DNA of 64,000 nucleotides from Candidatus Latescibacterota bacterium (GTDB lineage: Bacteria > JAAXHH01). Under the pieces are notes generated by a model that was not told the origin of the DNA, searched no databases, and worked only from the letters and a program-made list of their open reading frames with translations. The stretch lies in contig JAAXHH010000141.1 of the NCBI GenBank assembly GCA_012270975.1, positions 58,335 through 122,334 on the forward strand. The letters run 5' to 3'. Each line of letters starts with the position of its first letter. Position 1 is the first letter of the stretch. Positions 1 through 8,084 of the stretch are shown here, piece after piece. A program made the translations under genes and the position numbers.

Positions 1-1107
1 GGCATCGCTGGGTGTGAGGCAGCCGTCTTCGATCACAGCCGTCCCCGGCAGCTCAACCATGTCGGACAGGGGCACTCCGGGCGGAGAGACCCCGCTGGAA
101 CGTTCTCCCCAACGGGCGGCGGGCATGGCGAAGACCAGATGCTGGCCGTAGGGATCGTTCATGGCGCCGTGCGGGGCAACGGTCAGACCTGCGGCCTCGG
201 CGATATGGCATATGCGCACCGCGGAGGAAAGCCCGCCGCACCACTTGACATCCGGCTGAAAGATATCCACCAGCCGGTGCTCTGCGGCATACAGGAACGG
301 TTCGGCCAGGTACCAGTGTTCACCGGTGGCCAGCCCCTGACCGGGCAGCCTCTGGCGGACCGCCGCGAATCCGTTCAAATCCTGGGGCATCAGGTAGTCT
401 TCGAGCCATTTCAACCGATAGGGCTTGAGTGATTCGCCAAGCCGCACGGCATATTCCACGTCCAGCGCCATCCAGCAGTCGAGCATCAACTCGACATCGT
501 CGCCGATCGCGGCCCTGGTTTCCGCCACCATCTCCTCCGCTTTGTTCAACCCGTCGATCCCGTCTTCAGGTCCATAGGGCATGGGCAGTTTTACCGCATT
601 GAATCCCAGTTCGAGGTACCATTCAATGTCGAATCCCGTGGCGTAGCAGGAGATGCTGTCCTTCTGCGGGCCGCCCAGCAGCTCGTACACCGGCCTGCCG
701 AGCAGTTTTCCCTTCAGATCCCACAGGGCGAGATCCACGGCGCTGATGGCGTAGCTCGTCGCGCCCTGGCTTCCGTAGGCGGCGCTCGCGCGAACCATGA
801 GATCGTAGCACTTTTCCGTTGCCATGACGGACTGCCCCGTCAATAGCGGCCTGAAATGTTCGTTGACTACGGGGAGGACGGGACCGCTGTGCTGGGTCAT
901 CCCCAGGCCGAAGGATCCGTCGTCCGCTTCGACGATACAAGCCGCGGATGGCCAGGAGGGTCCCGCGGACCCGCGCCTGCCCCGGTACTCCGGGTACCGG
1001 TCCATGGGTCCCGCTGGCTGGCGTCCTTTTCTCTGCAGCGATGATTTGACGGCTTTCCTGGCTCTGGACAGGTCCACGGTAAAGGCATGGATGTTCCTGA
1101 TATTCAA
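1..1107 (-). CDS. L-rhamnonate dehydratase-like enolase superfamily enzyme (3' end cut by window)
   Basis: Member of the mandelate racemase/muconate lactonizing branch of the enolase superfamily, which abstracts a proton alpha to a sugar-acid carboxylate and dehydrates it using Mg2+. 369 codons are present and the frame is still open at base 1; family members are about 400 residues, so a short C-terminal piece is missing. Visible motifs in order are LMLDCW (first metal Asp), KWLEDY (Glu), ATGEHWY (Glu followed by His, as in the L-rhamnonate dehydratase group) and VAPHGAMND (catalytic His). The start is TTG at 1107, because AAGGAG lies 7 bases upstream and the TTGA overlaps the stop of the PhyH gene before it, which implies translational coupling. 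Substrate is inferred; a related sugar acid is equally possible. Confidence 0.85.
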   Translation of the reverse strand, partial: MNIRNIHAFTVDLSRARKAVKSSLQRKGRQPAGPMDRYPEYRGRRGSAGPSWPSAACIVEADDGSFGLGMTQHSGPVLPVVNEHFRPLLTGQSVMATEKCYDLMVRASAAYGSQGATSYAISAVDLALWDLKGKLLGRPVYELLGGPQKDSISCYATGFDIEWYLELGFNAVKLPMPYGPEDGIDGLNKAEEMVAETRAAIGDDVELMLDCWMALDVEYAVRLGESLKPYRLKWLEDYLMPQDLNGFAAVRQRLPGQGLATGEHWYLAEPFLYAAEHRLVDIFQPDVKWCGGLSSAVRICHIAEAAGLTVAPHGAMNDPYGQHLVFAMPAARWGERSSGVSPPGVPLSDMVELPGTAVIEDGCLTPSDA

Positions 1108-1952
1108 TCTTCTGCTCCTTGCCGAACGCCGTCCGGATCGTCCTTGACGATGTCCTTGACGTGGTTGTAGTGGGCGGTCTCGATCAATTCCAGCGTTTCG
1201 GGGGAAAGCACGGCCTTTACTTCGTCTGGAAACGGCATGGCCAGCCCCGCGTGCTGGGGCTTGTATCGCAGCACCAGGATGCGCCGGATCCGGTCCCTGG
1301 GCCGCCATTCGAGGATGCCGTGGGTCATGAGTTCCGATGTCACGATGATGTCGCCCGCCCTGGGGGTGATGTTGACCACGCCCGGCGCGAGATCCTCGAC
1401 GCCGTGCATGAGTCCGTTGTTGAACAGGTTGTCCGGCCGGGGGAAATTCGCCTTGTGGGACCCGGGCAGCACGATGAGGCCGCCGTCGCCGGGAAAGACG
1501 TCGTCCAGGTAGGGGAACACGATGATATCGTCGCAGTAGATCCGGCCGTGATGGGTCTCGTAGCGGGTGCTCTCCCACCCGAATCCTTCCCTGGCGCAGT
1601 GCAGCCCGCCCACGGCCGATTCCCCGGGACGGTCCACCTGGAGGGTGCCGCTGATCAGCCGGGGCTTGTCGTTGGTGAGTTCCCGCACGATGGGCCAGAT
1701 GGACGGATGGCGGGTCAGGGCCTCCAGCGACTTGTCGAAGGCGAAGCCGTGGAGATGGCGCTTGCCGTCGAATCCGAACCCGGGCGGCAATTTGTCTTCC
1801 GGCGTGTCCATGTACCGGGCCGAGGCGCGCTGGCAGGCCTCGAGTTCCCGCTGCGGAAGCGCGTTCTCGATGTGCAGGTAGCCGAACACGTCGAACAGGT
1901 ACCGCTGTTCCGGGGTCATCATGCCTTGATCCTCGTAATTGCCCTTCCCCAT
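1104..1952 (-). CDS. Phytanoyl-CoA dioxygenase (PhyH) family protein, H-x-D motif altered
   Basis: 282 residues of the PhyH fold, normally Fe(II)/2-oxoglutarate oxygenases. The expected features are the GGLH segment near residue 118, the turn GGLIVLPGSHK (157-167), a distal His near 211 (MTHGILEW) and an Arg near 224. The usual H-x-D iron motif reads H118-Cys-Ala here, so the Asp ligand is not where expected; the protein may use a different ligand or may not be a normal oxygenase. Start at 1952 avoids overlap with the upstream gene; ATG at 1922 has a better GAGG upstream and would give a typical family N-terminus (MTPEQ). Its stop overlaps the TTG of the enolase-family gene, so the two probably act on the same pathway. 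Confidence 0.85.
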   Translation of the reverse strand: MGKGNYEDQGMMTPEQRYLFDVFGYLHIENALPQRELEACQRASARYMDTPEDKLPPGFGFDGKRHLHGFAFDKSLEALTRHPSIWPIVRELTNDKPRLISGTLQVDRPGESAVGGLHCAREGFGWESTRYETHHGRIYCDDIIVFPYLDDVFPGDGGLIVLPGSHKANFPRPDNLFNNGLMHGVEDLAPGVVNITPRAGDIIVTSELMTHGILEWRPRDRIRRILVLRYKPQHAGLAMPFPDEVKAVLSPETLELIETAHYNHVKDIVKDDPDGVRQGAED

Positions 1953-1977
1953 CCTGATCCGGCCGCCGGATTCGTGT

Positions 1978-2718
1978 TTATACCCCGAATTCCGACAGGA
2001 GGTCGTCCAGACGCTGGACAAACCGGTTCCGGGCGTTGACCGGAACGTCGTGCACACGCGCCACGACGCCGCTTGGGTCTAAACCCGGGCGGTCCGGACG
2101 GTGCGGCGGCTCGAAAATGGCGACGTCGCCTGCCGCATACCCCGGGTATCCGGTGACGCTCGGTACGGCGTAGAGTCCCTGCAGCAGCCCTGACATACCG
2201 CTGTCTTCCCCGTAAATCGTGCAGGCGTCGCGCAGGCAGCGCGGCATGTGGGTCGGGCTCGATACCAGGATGACCCGCTCTATGTCCCGATCGACGAAAA
2301 TCCTGCCGGCACGGGCGATCTCTTCACGGGTATTCCTCGACGCCCTATCCAGGTGCAGAATGGATTCGATCCGCTCCCTGTACGTGCCGGTTGAATCCGG
2401 ATGCTTTAGTTCTGGCAGATGTTTTCTGAGAACCGCGAATCCGGCGAGTTCGTCGAATCGTTCCCACAACAACCGCTCCGTCGCCTCGGATTCGAGCAAT
2501 CCGTCCTTTTCCGAGGCACCCGAACCGAAGACCATCACGTCAGCCTGCTCGCTCAGAGCCACAAACACCCCCATGGGTACGCGGCCGATCCGTTCCGGCG
2601 GTGCGCCCCAGGCCACGTCCTCCCACTGGCCGGCATGCAGATTGTATCCGTGGACGAGGACGCCCGTCTTTCGCCGATGGGAACCGCGAGGTTTACCGGC
2701 GGTCATGCGCTCGCTCAT
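1978..2718 (-). CDS. DUF218 / YdcF-SanA-like protein
   Basis: 246 residues with the layout of the DUF218 (YdcF/ElyC/SanA) family: an N-terminal Rossmann-type strand, a Gly/Glu segment (GSGASEKDG, then an ESEAT helix) and the VSSPTHMPR segment near the middle that matches the conserved Ser-x-x-His-x-x-Arg region. DUF218 proteins are poorly defined; some affect cell-envelope integrity. No membrane segment is visible, so this one looks cytoplasmic. ATG at 2718 was chosen because GGAG lies 6 bases upstream; it overlaps the end of the methyltransferase gene by 26 bases, so the two are probably coupled. Confidence 0.6.
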   Translation of the reverse strand: MSERMTAGKPRGSHRRKTGVLVHGYNLHAGQWEDVAWGAPPERIGRVPMGVFVALSEQADVMVFGSGASEKDGLLESEATERLLWERFDELAGFAVLRKHLPELKHPDSTGTYRERIESILHLDRASRNTREEIARAGRIFVDRDIERVILVSSPTHMPRCLRDACTIYGEDSGMSGLLQGLYAVPSVTGYPGYAAGDVAIFEPPHRPDRPGLDPSGVVARVHDVPVNARNRFVQRLDDLLSEFGV

Positions 2719-3184
2719 GCCAGGCTCCATCATCCCCGAAGGGAACGCAACGGGAGGCGAAGTGCTTCAGTGCGCCGCTCTTGACCACGATCGCTTCCGG
2801 TCTCAATACGGCGGCGTAGCTGTTCAGCAGGGCGATCAGGTCCAGCAGGGACCGGTAACCGGATATTCCCGACATGTCGATGTATACCTTGGTGAAGTCT
2901 TCGTTCAATTCCAGCGCGGCCCGCACGTCGAAGGCGTCCAGTGTTTCAAACCGGATGTGGGGGTGCCGTTCCCGCGCCCGTTCGATGACCACCGGGCTGA
3001 CATCCGTACCGATCACGGCCGCAGCGTGTTCGGCGATGATCGTGGTGGTCGTACCCCATTCACAGCCGATTTCGAGCACGGTATCGGAGCCGTTCACCCA
3101 GCGTGGAATGCTGGCCCGGTACTCCTTGACGCCGCGGGTGCCCACGAACAGGGTATTGGATCGGTACTGCCTGTTGTTCGCCAT
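2693..3184 (-). CDS. Class I SAM-dependent methyltransferase (small)
   Basis: 163 residues. Motif I (VLEIGCEWGTTT, residues 36-47) is the glycine-rich SAM loop and the acidic strand end VIGTDVS follows, as expected for a Rossmann-fold methyltransferase. The protein is short, with a strand resembling KVYIDMSG after the core and a lysine-rich C-terminus. The target cannot be read from the sequence. The downstream DUF218-like gene overlaps it by 26 bases. The start has no clear Shine-Dalgarno, so the N-terminus is moderately certain. Confidence 0.8.
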   Translation of the reverse strand: MANNRQYRSNTLFVGTRGVKEYRASIPRWVNGSDTVLEIGCEWGTTTTIIAEHAAAVIGTDVSPVVIERARERHPHIRFETLDAFDVRAALELNEDFTKVYIDMSGISGYRSLLDLIALLNSYAAVLRPEAIVVKSGALKHFASRCVPFGDDGAWHERAHDRR

Positions 3185-3275
3185 ACCGGACCAATTAATA
3201 CGCGACCCGGGGTATCGTCAAGCAGGACGGCCCGTCGGCTGGTCTGGCTGCCGATCTGTTGAGAGGGCGTACGCG

Positions 3276-4079
3276 CTAGCTGCCCGTCGAACGATAGTAC
3301 CGGAGTCCGAGTCGCCAGATAAACAGCGACAGGACGAAATAGAGCAGGCCGAACAAAGGGGCCGTGTATTGAAACGCGAGAGAGGTACCCAGCGGATCGG
3401 ACCGGCCGAGAATCGCCAGAACCGGAAAATAGGTCACGCAGCCCATGGGGATAACCATAGTGAAGAACCGGCGGAACCAGGCTCTGTAAATGGCCAAGGG
3501 ATATTTCGAAGCCTCGATGCCGCCGTAAGTCAACACGTTCATGAGCTCGAGGGTCTCCGTAGTCCAGAAGGACACCGTGCCGATGTTGATAAAAAGACCC
3601 AGAAAGAAACAGGCGCCGCAGATTACCGTTACCGCCGTCAACGCCGCTGTCGCGGCGGACCATTCGATGTCCAGGTAGAGTGTCGCCCAGATCAGGACGC
3701 CGCCGCCCTGAATGAAACGGCCGAGTCGCTTCAGCGTGAATTCCTGCCCGATCAGCTGGAGCACGGTGCTCCGGGGCCGGAGCAGCATGCGGTCGAACTC
3801 GCCGGTGCGCACCAGTTGGCCCACGTGGTCGAAACCGCGGGATAGCGCATCGGTGAAGGCAAAGGCCACGTTGACGATCCCGTAGAAGAAGGCGACCTCT
3901 GCGAGCGACCACTGGATAAGGCTGCCGAAACGGTCGAACAGGGCCAGAATGCCGATGAACTCCACCCCCGTTCCGAGCAGTTGCCCCACCGTGCCCAGTA
4001 AGAAGGAAACACGGTACTGCATCTGACTCCGCAGGGAGATGCTCACGTAGTGGGTGTACAGTGCAAGCGAGTTCGCCAT
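3276..4079 (-). CDS. ABC-2 type transporter permease (DUF990 family), subunit 2
   Basis: 267 residues with about six hydrophobic segments, of the ABC-2 permease family often found in pairs with a COG4586-type ATPase (PF06182). Recognisable segments are the amphipathic N-terminus with Tyr-Arg (MQYRVSF), a charged cytoplasmic loop with RTGEFDRMLLRPRS near residue 100, and a Pro/Gly-rich periplasmic loop near 215. It starts 3 bases after the stop of the partner permease, with a GGGG-rich Shine-Dalgarno. The pair forms the membrane part of an exporter whose cargo is unknown. Confidence 0.88.
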   Translation of the reverse strand: MANSLALYTHYVSISLRSQMQYRVSFLLGTVGQLLGTGVEFIGILALFDRFGSLIQWSLAEVAFFYGIVNVAFAFTDALSRGFDHVGQLVRTGEFDRMLLRPRSTVLQLIGQEFTLKRLGRFIQGGGVLIWATLYLDIEWSAATAALTAVTVICGACFFLGLFINIGTVSFWTTETLELMNVLTYGGIEASKYPLAIYRAWFRRFFTMVIPMGCVTYFPVLAILGRSDPLGTSLAFQYTAPLFGLLYFVLSLFIWRLGLRYYRSTGS

Positions 4080-4082
4080 GCT

Positions 4083-4889
4083 TCAACCCCCCTGAACGAC
4101 CAGTCGGCGGGTTGCCCGCGAGAGCAGCCACGCGCCGAATGCGACCAGGATGATGATCCAGATCAGTTGGTGAAAAAGCACGGCCCAGGCTTCCGTGGCC
4201 GGGATGTGGCCCATGTACAGCCTGAACGGCGCGTCGCAGATGCCGCGGAACGGCAGGATTTCGAGTACGCGTTGCGCCCAGTCGGGGAAGAGGGGTAGCG
4301 GGATGACCATCCCCGCCAACAGATAGATGACCGGTGAGACCAGAAAAGCCACGCCGTCCCCTGAAATCGTCCACATCAGCGTGATGGACAGGATCACGGT
4401 GAGGGCCGTACTGAGCAGCACCGCGCCGAGGGTCGCCGCCAGCCAGAATACCAGGGCTTCGGGCGAGGCGGGCGCCTGCATCCCGAAAAACAGCAACGCA
4501 AGGATCGCCAGCGGGATGGACCGCATGAAGGTCGGCGCGAGCCGGAATGCCATCGACCGGGAAAACCAGTACGTATAGAGGTTTACGGGCCGGACGAGCT
4601 CATAGGCCACCGTACCCGACCGCACCATGGCGCGGATTTCCGTGTCGGGATTCCACGGCAGCAGGCCGAGCAGCGCCTGGCCCAGCCAGATGTAGGTCAC
4701 CACGTCCTCGAGGTGCATGGGCTGGGGGGCGTTCGTGGACCGGTAGAACGCCTCCATGGCCATGACGCGGATCGCGCCCCAGCCGATCTGCGTGACGAAC
4801 CCGGCAATGGCCGCGGCCCGGTACTGGAGGATCAACCGGAACCGGGCGGACAGCACCGCGGTATACGGTAGAATGAACGATTGCATCAT
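4083..4889 (-). CDS. ABC-2 type transporter permease, subunit 1
   Basis: 268 residues, six predicted hydrophobic segments, with the family hallmark loop MVRSGTVAYELVRPVNLY near residue 110 that corresponds to the cytoplasmic loop in the partner permease. It follows the ATPase gene by 13 bases and precedes the second permease by 3 bases, so ATPase, permease 1 and permease 2 form one operon. Two adjacent ATGs (4889 and 4886) could start translation. Related systems export lipids, peptides or antibiotics, but nothing here fixes the substrate. Confidence 0.88.
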   Translation of the reverse strand: MMQSFILPYTAVLSARFRLILQYRAAAIAGFVTQIGWGAIRVMAMEAFYRSTNAPQPMHLEDVVTYIWLGQALLGLLPWNPDTEIRAMVRSGTVAYELVRPVNLYTYWFSRSMAFRLAPTFMRSIPLAILALLFFGMQAPASPEALVFWLAATLGAVLLSTALTVILSITLMWTISGDGVAFLVSPVIYLLAGMVIPLPLFPDWAQRVLEILPFRGICDAPFRLYMGHIPATEAWAVLFHQLIWIIILVAFGAWLLSRATRRLVVQGG

Positions 4890-4902
4890 GCCTGTCCGGA
4901 TT

Positions 4903-5895
4903 TCAACGGAGTTCGTGTTCGTCGTACAGCCGTGAGATGATCTCTTCGATGGGCGGGTTCTCTACGTACAGATCCTTGATGGCGTACTTCGCCGTGATCC
5001 GGCTGATCAGGGCCGCCGTCCGGACGCGGTCCGGATCGAACTGCAGGTGGACGCGGTTGCCGCTTCTCGAGATGAAAACGACGTCCGGATCCTCGATCGC
5101 CTGGCCTTCGTCGAGCAGATCGATGATGAGACGGCGCTCCCGGGTGACGCGGGCCCGCAGGTCGTCCAGCGTGCTGTCGGACAGGATCCTCCCGTGGCCG
5201 ATCACCATCACCCGTTCGCACAGGGCCTCGATGTCGTCCATGTCGTGGGTGGTCAATACGACGGTAACGCCTCGTTCCCGGTTCAGCCGCTTGATGAAAT
5301 CCCGCACGGCAAGTTTCGAAACGGCGTCCAGGCCTATGGTGGGCTCGTCGAGGAAAAGCACCGAAGGCGCGTGAAGCAGAGCCGCGGCCAGGTCGCACCG
5401 CATGCGTTGACCCAGACTGAGTTGGCGCACCGGGACATCATACAGCGGTTCCAGGTCCATGAGTACCGCGAGTTCCTCCCTGGCCCGTTTGTAATCGCTG
5501 TTCCCGATCCGGTAGATATCCCGCAGCAGATCGAAGGATTCGATAACCGGCAGATCCCACCACAACTGGGTCCGCTGTCCGAATACCACGCCGATGTTGG
5601 CCGCGTTGGCGATCCGGTCCCGCCATGGGATACGGCCGTCGATCTCGCACCGTCCCGAATCGGGCACCAGGATGCCGGAGAGGACTTTTACGGTCGTGGA
5701 CTTGCCCGCCCCGTTGGGGCCGATATAGCCCACCAGTTCTCCCTGTGCCAGTTGGAAGGAGACGCGGTCCAGGGCCTTGATCGTCCGGTATTCACGGTGA
5801 AGTACCCCGCGAAAGGCGCCCCAGAGCCCGGACCGGCGCTGGGCGATGTGGAAAGTCTTTACGATGTTGTCGACGAGGATATGGGGCACGGTCAT
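4903..5895 (-). CDS. ABC transporter ATP-binding protein (COG4586 type)
   Basis: 330 residues. Walker A GPNGAGKS at 59-66, signature LSLGQRMRC near 155, Walker B LFLDEPTIGLD near 178 and an H-loop (TTHDMDD) are all present, so it should hydrolyse ATP. The N-terminal linker with an Arg/Tyr-rich stretch (REYRTIKAL) before the core is typical of the COG4586 group that drives DUF990 permeases. The C-terminal ~90 residues are an accessory domain (residues 245-330). ATG at 5895 is chosen because the upstream open frame lacks similarity to the family. Confidence 0.9.
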   Translation of the reverse strand: MTVPHILVDNIVKTFHIAQRRSGLWGAFRGVLHREYRTIKALDRVSFQLAQGELVGYIGPNGAGKSTTVKVLSGILVPDSGRCEIDGRIPWRDRIANAANIGVVFGQRTQLWWDLPVIESFDLLRDIYRIGNSDYKRAREELAVLMDLEPLYDVPVRQLSLGQRMRCDLAAALLHAPSVLFLDEPTIGLDAVSKLAVRDFIKRLNRERGVTVVLTTHDMDDIEALCERVMVIGHGRILSDSTLDDLRARVTRERRLIIDLLDEGQAIEDPDVVFISRSGNRVHLQFDPDRVRTAALISRITAKYAIKDLYVENPPIEEIISRLYDEHELR

Positions 5896-5981
5896 CACCC
5901 GGAAACATGGCGTTGTGCGCTGTACGGTCCGGGGCGTACGGCGTACCGCGCAATCAGTGCAACATATTGAGGTATATCCGG

Positions 5982-7907
5982 CTAGCCGGCTTCGGAGAAC
6001 GTGGTAAGATGTTCCGTACTCAAGCCGCCGCGTACGAGCGCTTCCCAGCACCGGATGGGGCACTCGCCAAGTATTTCAAGAAGGTCTGCCCGCAGTCGAT
6101 CGATGGAGGCAGGCGCAGGCTCACGGGATTCTAGGTTCGCCAGGCGACAGAGGGCGTCCATGGCGAATCCTACGCAGATGACGTTTTTGTCATGGCGGAC
6201 GACCGTTTTCAGCGCATCGATCGTGGAGTCAAGGGCGTCGTCCGCCCGGTGAGCGCCGTGGGAGCACAGGATGACCATGGACCAGAGCGCGTTTTCACGA
6301 ACCGCCGAGCGTACCGGTTCGAACCGGTCCAGTCCCATGTCGATGCCATTTCCTTCACAGACGTCGCACTCGTCGGTGGGACGGGCGAACTTGATGCTCC
6401 GCTGCTGGGCGAGGTCCATGCTCAACCGGTTTTCTTCGCGTTCGAGACAGTTTGCAAGCGCAACGAGACAACGGGGAACCAGGGACCGTCCAATGCCTGT
6501 TCCCGCAGCACGTCGACCCAGGCAGCCCAGCGTTCCCGCGGCGACCGCGCGGATATAGACGGAAGGGTCATGGTGAAGGAGCGCGATAACTGAATCCAGC
6601 ACTTCTCCGGTCAGGGGTGCGCAGTCGCCCAGACCATACACACCTGCTTTTCTGATCCATTTGACCGGTGAGTCGGTAGCTTCAAGCAAGGTGTCCGTGG
6701 CCTGCTCTCCAACGGCGACCAGGCCGTACGTCGCCGCCCGGCGGACGTTTTCCCTGTGGCTGTGGAGATCTGCGCCGAGATGCCTGGTGGCCAGTGCTTC
6801 ATCACCGATTGACGCGAGCCTGTAGGCCGCGCCGATACGTAAGGGTTCCGCCTCGTCGCCCATGGCGAGCAACTGTTCGGCCAGTTCGTCGGCCTCGGCT
6901 TCGCGTCCCGCCGGGGAAAGCGCCCTGGCATCGGGCCTGGGCGGTGGCGTCTTCCCTGACTGGAGCCAGTGATTGTGGTAGCGCCAGACCGCCGTCACAT
7001 CGTTGCTGGCCTCCCTCAGATCTACCCCGGTCAGCGGATCGACGCCGAGTTCGCACCAGGAGATCTCCGGGGGACCTTCGGTCTGGCTTCCGGCCGGTTC
7101 CGTGGTGCGGTAGATCCAGAATCGCCACATGAAGCGGGGATGATCATCCCACAGGCGCCAGTCGTCTCTCCGGTGATTCCCCCGGTGGAACGTGTTGTGG
7201 GAATAGAGCAGTACGCTCCCCGCCCGCAGCGGCGCCGCTTCAAAAGGCGCTACCAGCGGCCACCGGGTGTTGGCCACCGCTTCCCGCATTCGTACGTCAT
7301 GGGCCGTGCGCCGGTGGACGACGTCATCCCGGTCGTATTCGGAATCGGGACCGCTGACCGGAACGCCTTCCATCCCGCTGATCTGGTATTCGAAATCGAG
7401 GTGGTCGGCGCCCGCGAAATTGTCGTGGTTTTCTTCGTGGTTGAACGTCCAGTAGTGCGAGTAGGGTATGGTGGCCGTGGGTCCCATGACTTCGGTCACG
7501 TCCTGGGGGTAGTACAGCATTTCGATCTGCACGGCCTGGTGATGGCGCTGCTTGCGGCCGTTGTACGGGCCGTTGTCGTCCTTGTGCCAGTGCTGGTCCC
7601 GGGCGCCGCTCGCGAAGGAGGCGTTGTGGGTAAAGGGAACGATGGCCCAGTTTCGGCCCACGATCCGGTTGCAGGCTTCGACCACGCCCGGGGCGTTGAT
7701 GACCTTCAGGACGTCCGGAATGCCCCCAGGCGTCACCGGCTTCCGCGCCAGGTACGCCTGCTTTTCAAGCGTGTATATGCGGTGGTGGATCTCTTCGGGG
7801 ATGCCGAGACTTTCGGGCGGCAGGGCGACGATCCCGCGGCTGGCGAAATCCCGGACGAGGTTGTCCGGTTCGGTGTAAGGCAGCGATGCATAGGTTTTCG
7901 TAGCCAC
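5982..7907 (-). CDS. PhyH dioxygenase fused to HEAT repeats
   Basis: 641 residues, roughly twice the usual PhyH length. Residues 1-330 carry a PhyH domain with an intact iron site: H108-K-D110 in the WHKDD segment, distal H241 in FHRG, and R262 (MWRFWIY) for 2-oxoglutarate. Residues 340-640 form alpha-helical HEAT/PBS-lyase-like repeats (for example AAYRLASIGDEALA, RRAATYGLVAVGEQA, VRAVAAGTLGCLG-type units) with a CDVCEGNG Cys pair near 540. The product likely hydroxylates a substrate delivered or docked by the HEAT part; that role is inferred. The start is GTG at 7907 with a weak Shine-Dalgarno. An 86-base gap separates it from the ABC ATPase downstream. Confidence 0.85.
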   Translation of the reverse strand: MATKTYASLPYTEPDNLVRDFASRGIVALPPESLGIPEEIHHRIYTLEKQAYLARKPVTPGGIPDVLKVINAPGVVEACNRIVGRNWAIVPFTHNASFASGARDQHWHKDDNGPYNGRKQRHHQAVQIEMLYYPQDVTEVMGPTATIPYSHYWTFNHEENHDNFAGADHLDFEYQISGMEGVPVSGPDSEYDRDDVVHRRTAHDVRMREAVANTRWPLVAPFEAAPLRAGSVLLYSHNTFHRGNHRRDDWRLWDDHPRFMWRFWIYRTTEPAGSQTEGPPEISWCELGVDPLTGVDLREASNDVTAVWRYHNHWLQSGKTPPPRPDARALSPAGREAEADELAEQLLAMGDEAEPLRIGAAYRLASIGDEALATRHLGADLHSHRENVRRAATYGLVAVGEQATDTLLEATDSPVKWIRKAGVYGLGDCAPLTGEVLDSVIALLHHDPSVYIRAVAAGTLGCLGRRAAGTGIGRSLVPRCLVALANCLEREENRLSMDLAQQRSIKFARPTDECDVCEGNGIDMGLDRFEPVRSAVRENALWSMVILCSHGAHRADDALDSTIDALKTVVRHDKNVICVGFAMDALCRLANLESREPAPASIDRLRADLLEILGECPIRCWEALVRGGLSTEHLTTFSEAG

Positions 7908-8084
7908 GATCAGCGCTGTCTTTCCCGTGCGGCTTTGGATTCTCGCCCGTTGCGCCGCGATGCGCGACGCTATCGTCGCATGGAACTGCGACGGTGCTCG
8001 CCCGAGGCGTTCATTCGAGTCGATGGAATCTACAACTGAACGGGAAGGCCGTCAAACCTGAAATTGGAGCGGGGCGTCGACGGT

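Noticed and set aside
3094..4374. 426-residue minus-strand frame in the ABC-2 region
   Set aside because: It overlaps both permeases in another frame and has no membrane topology or motif support.
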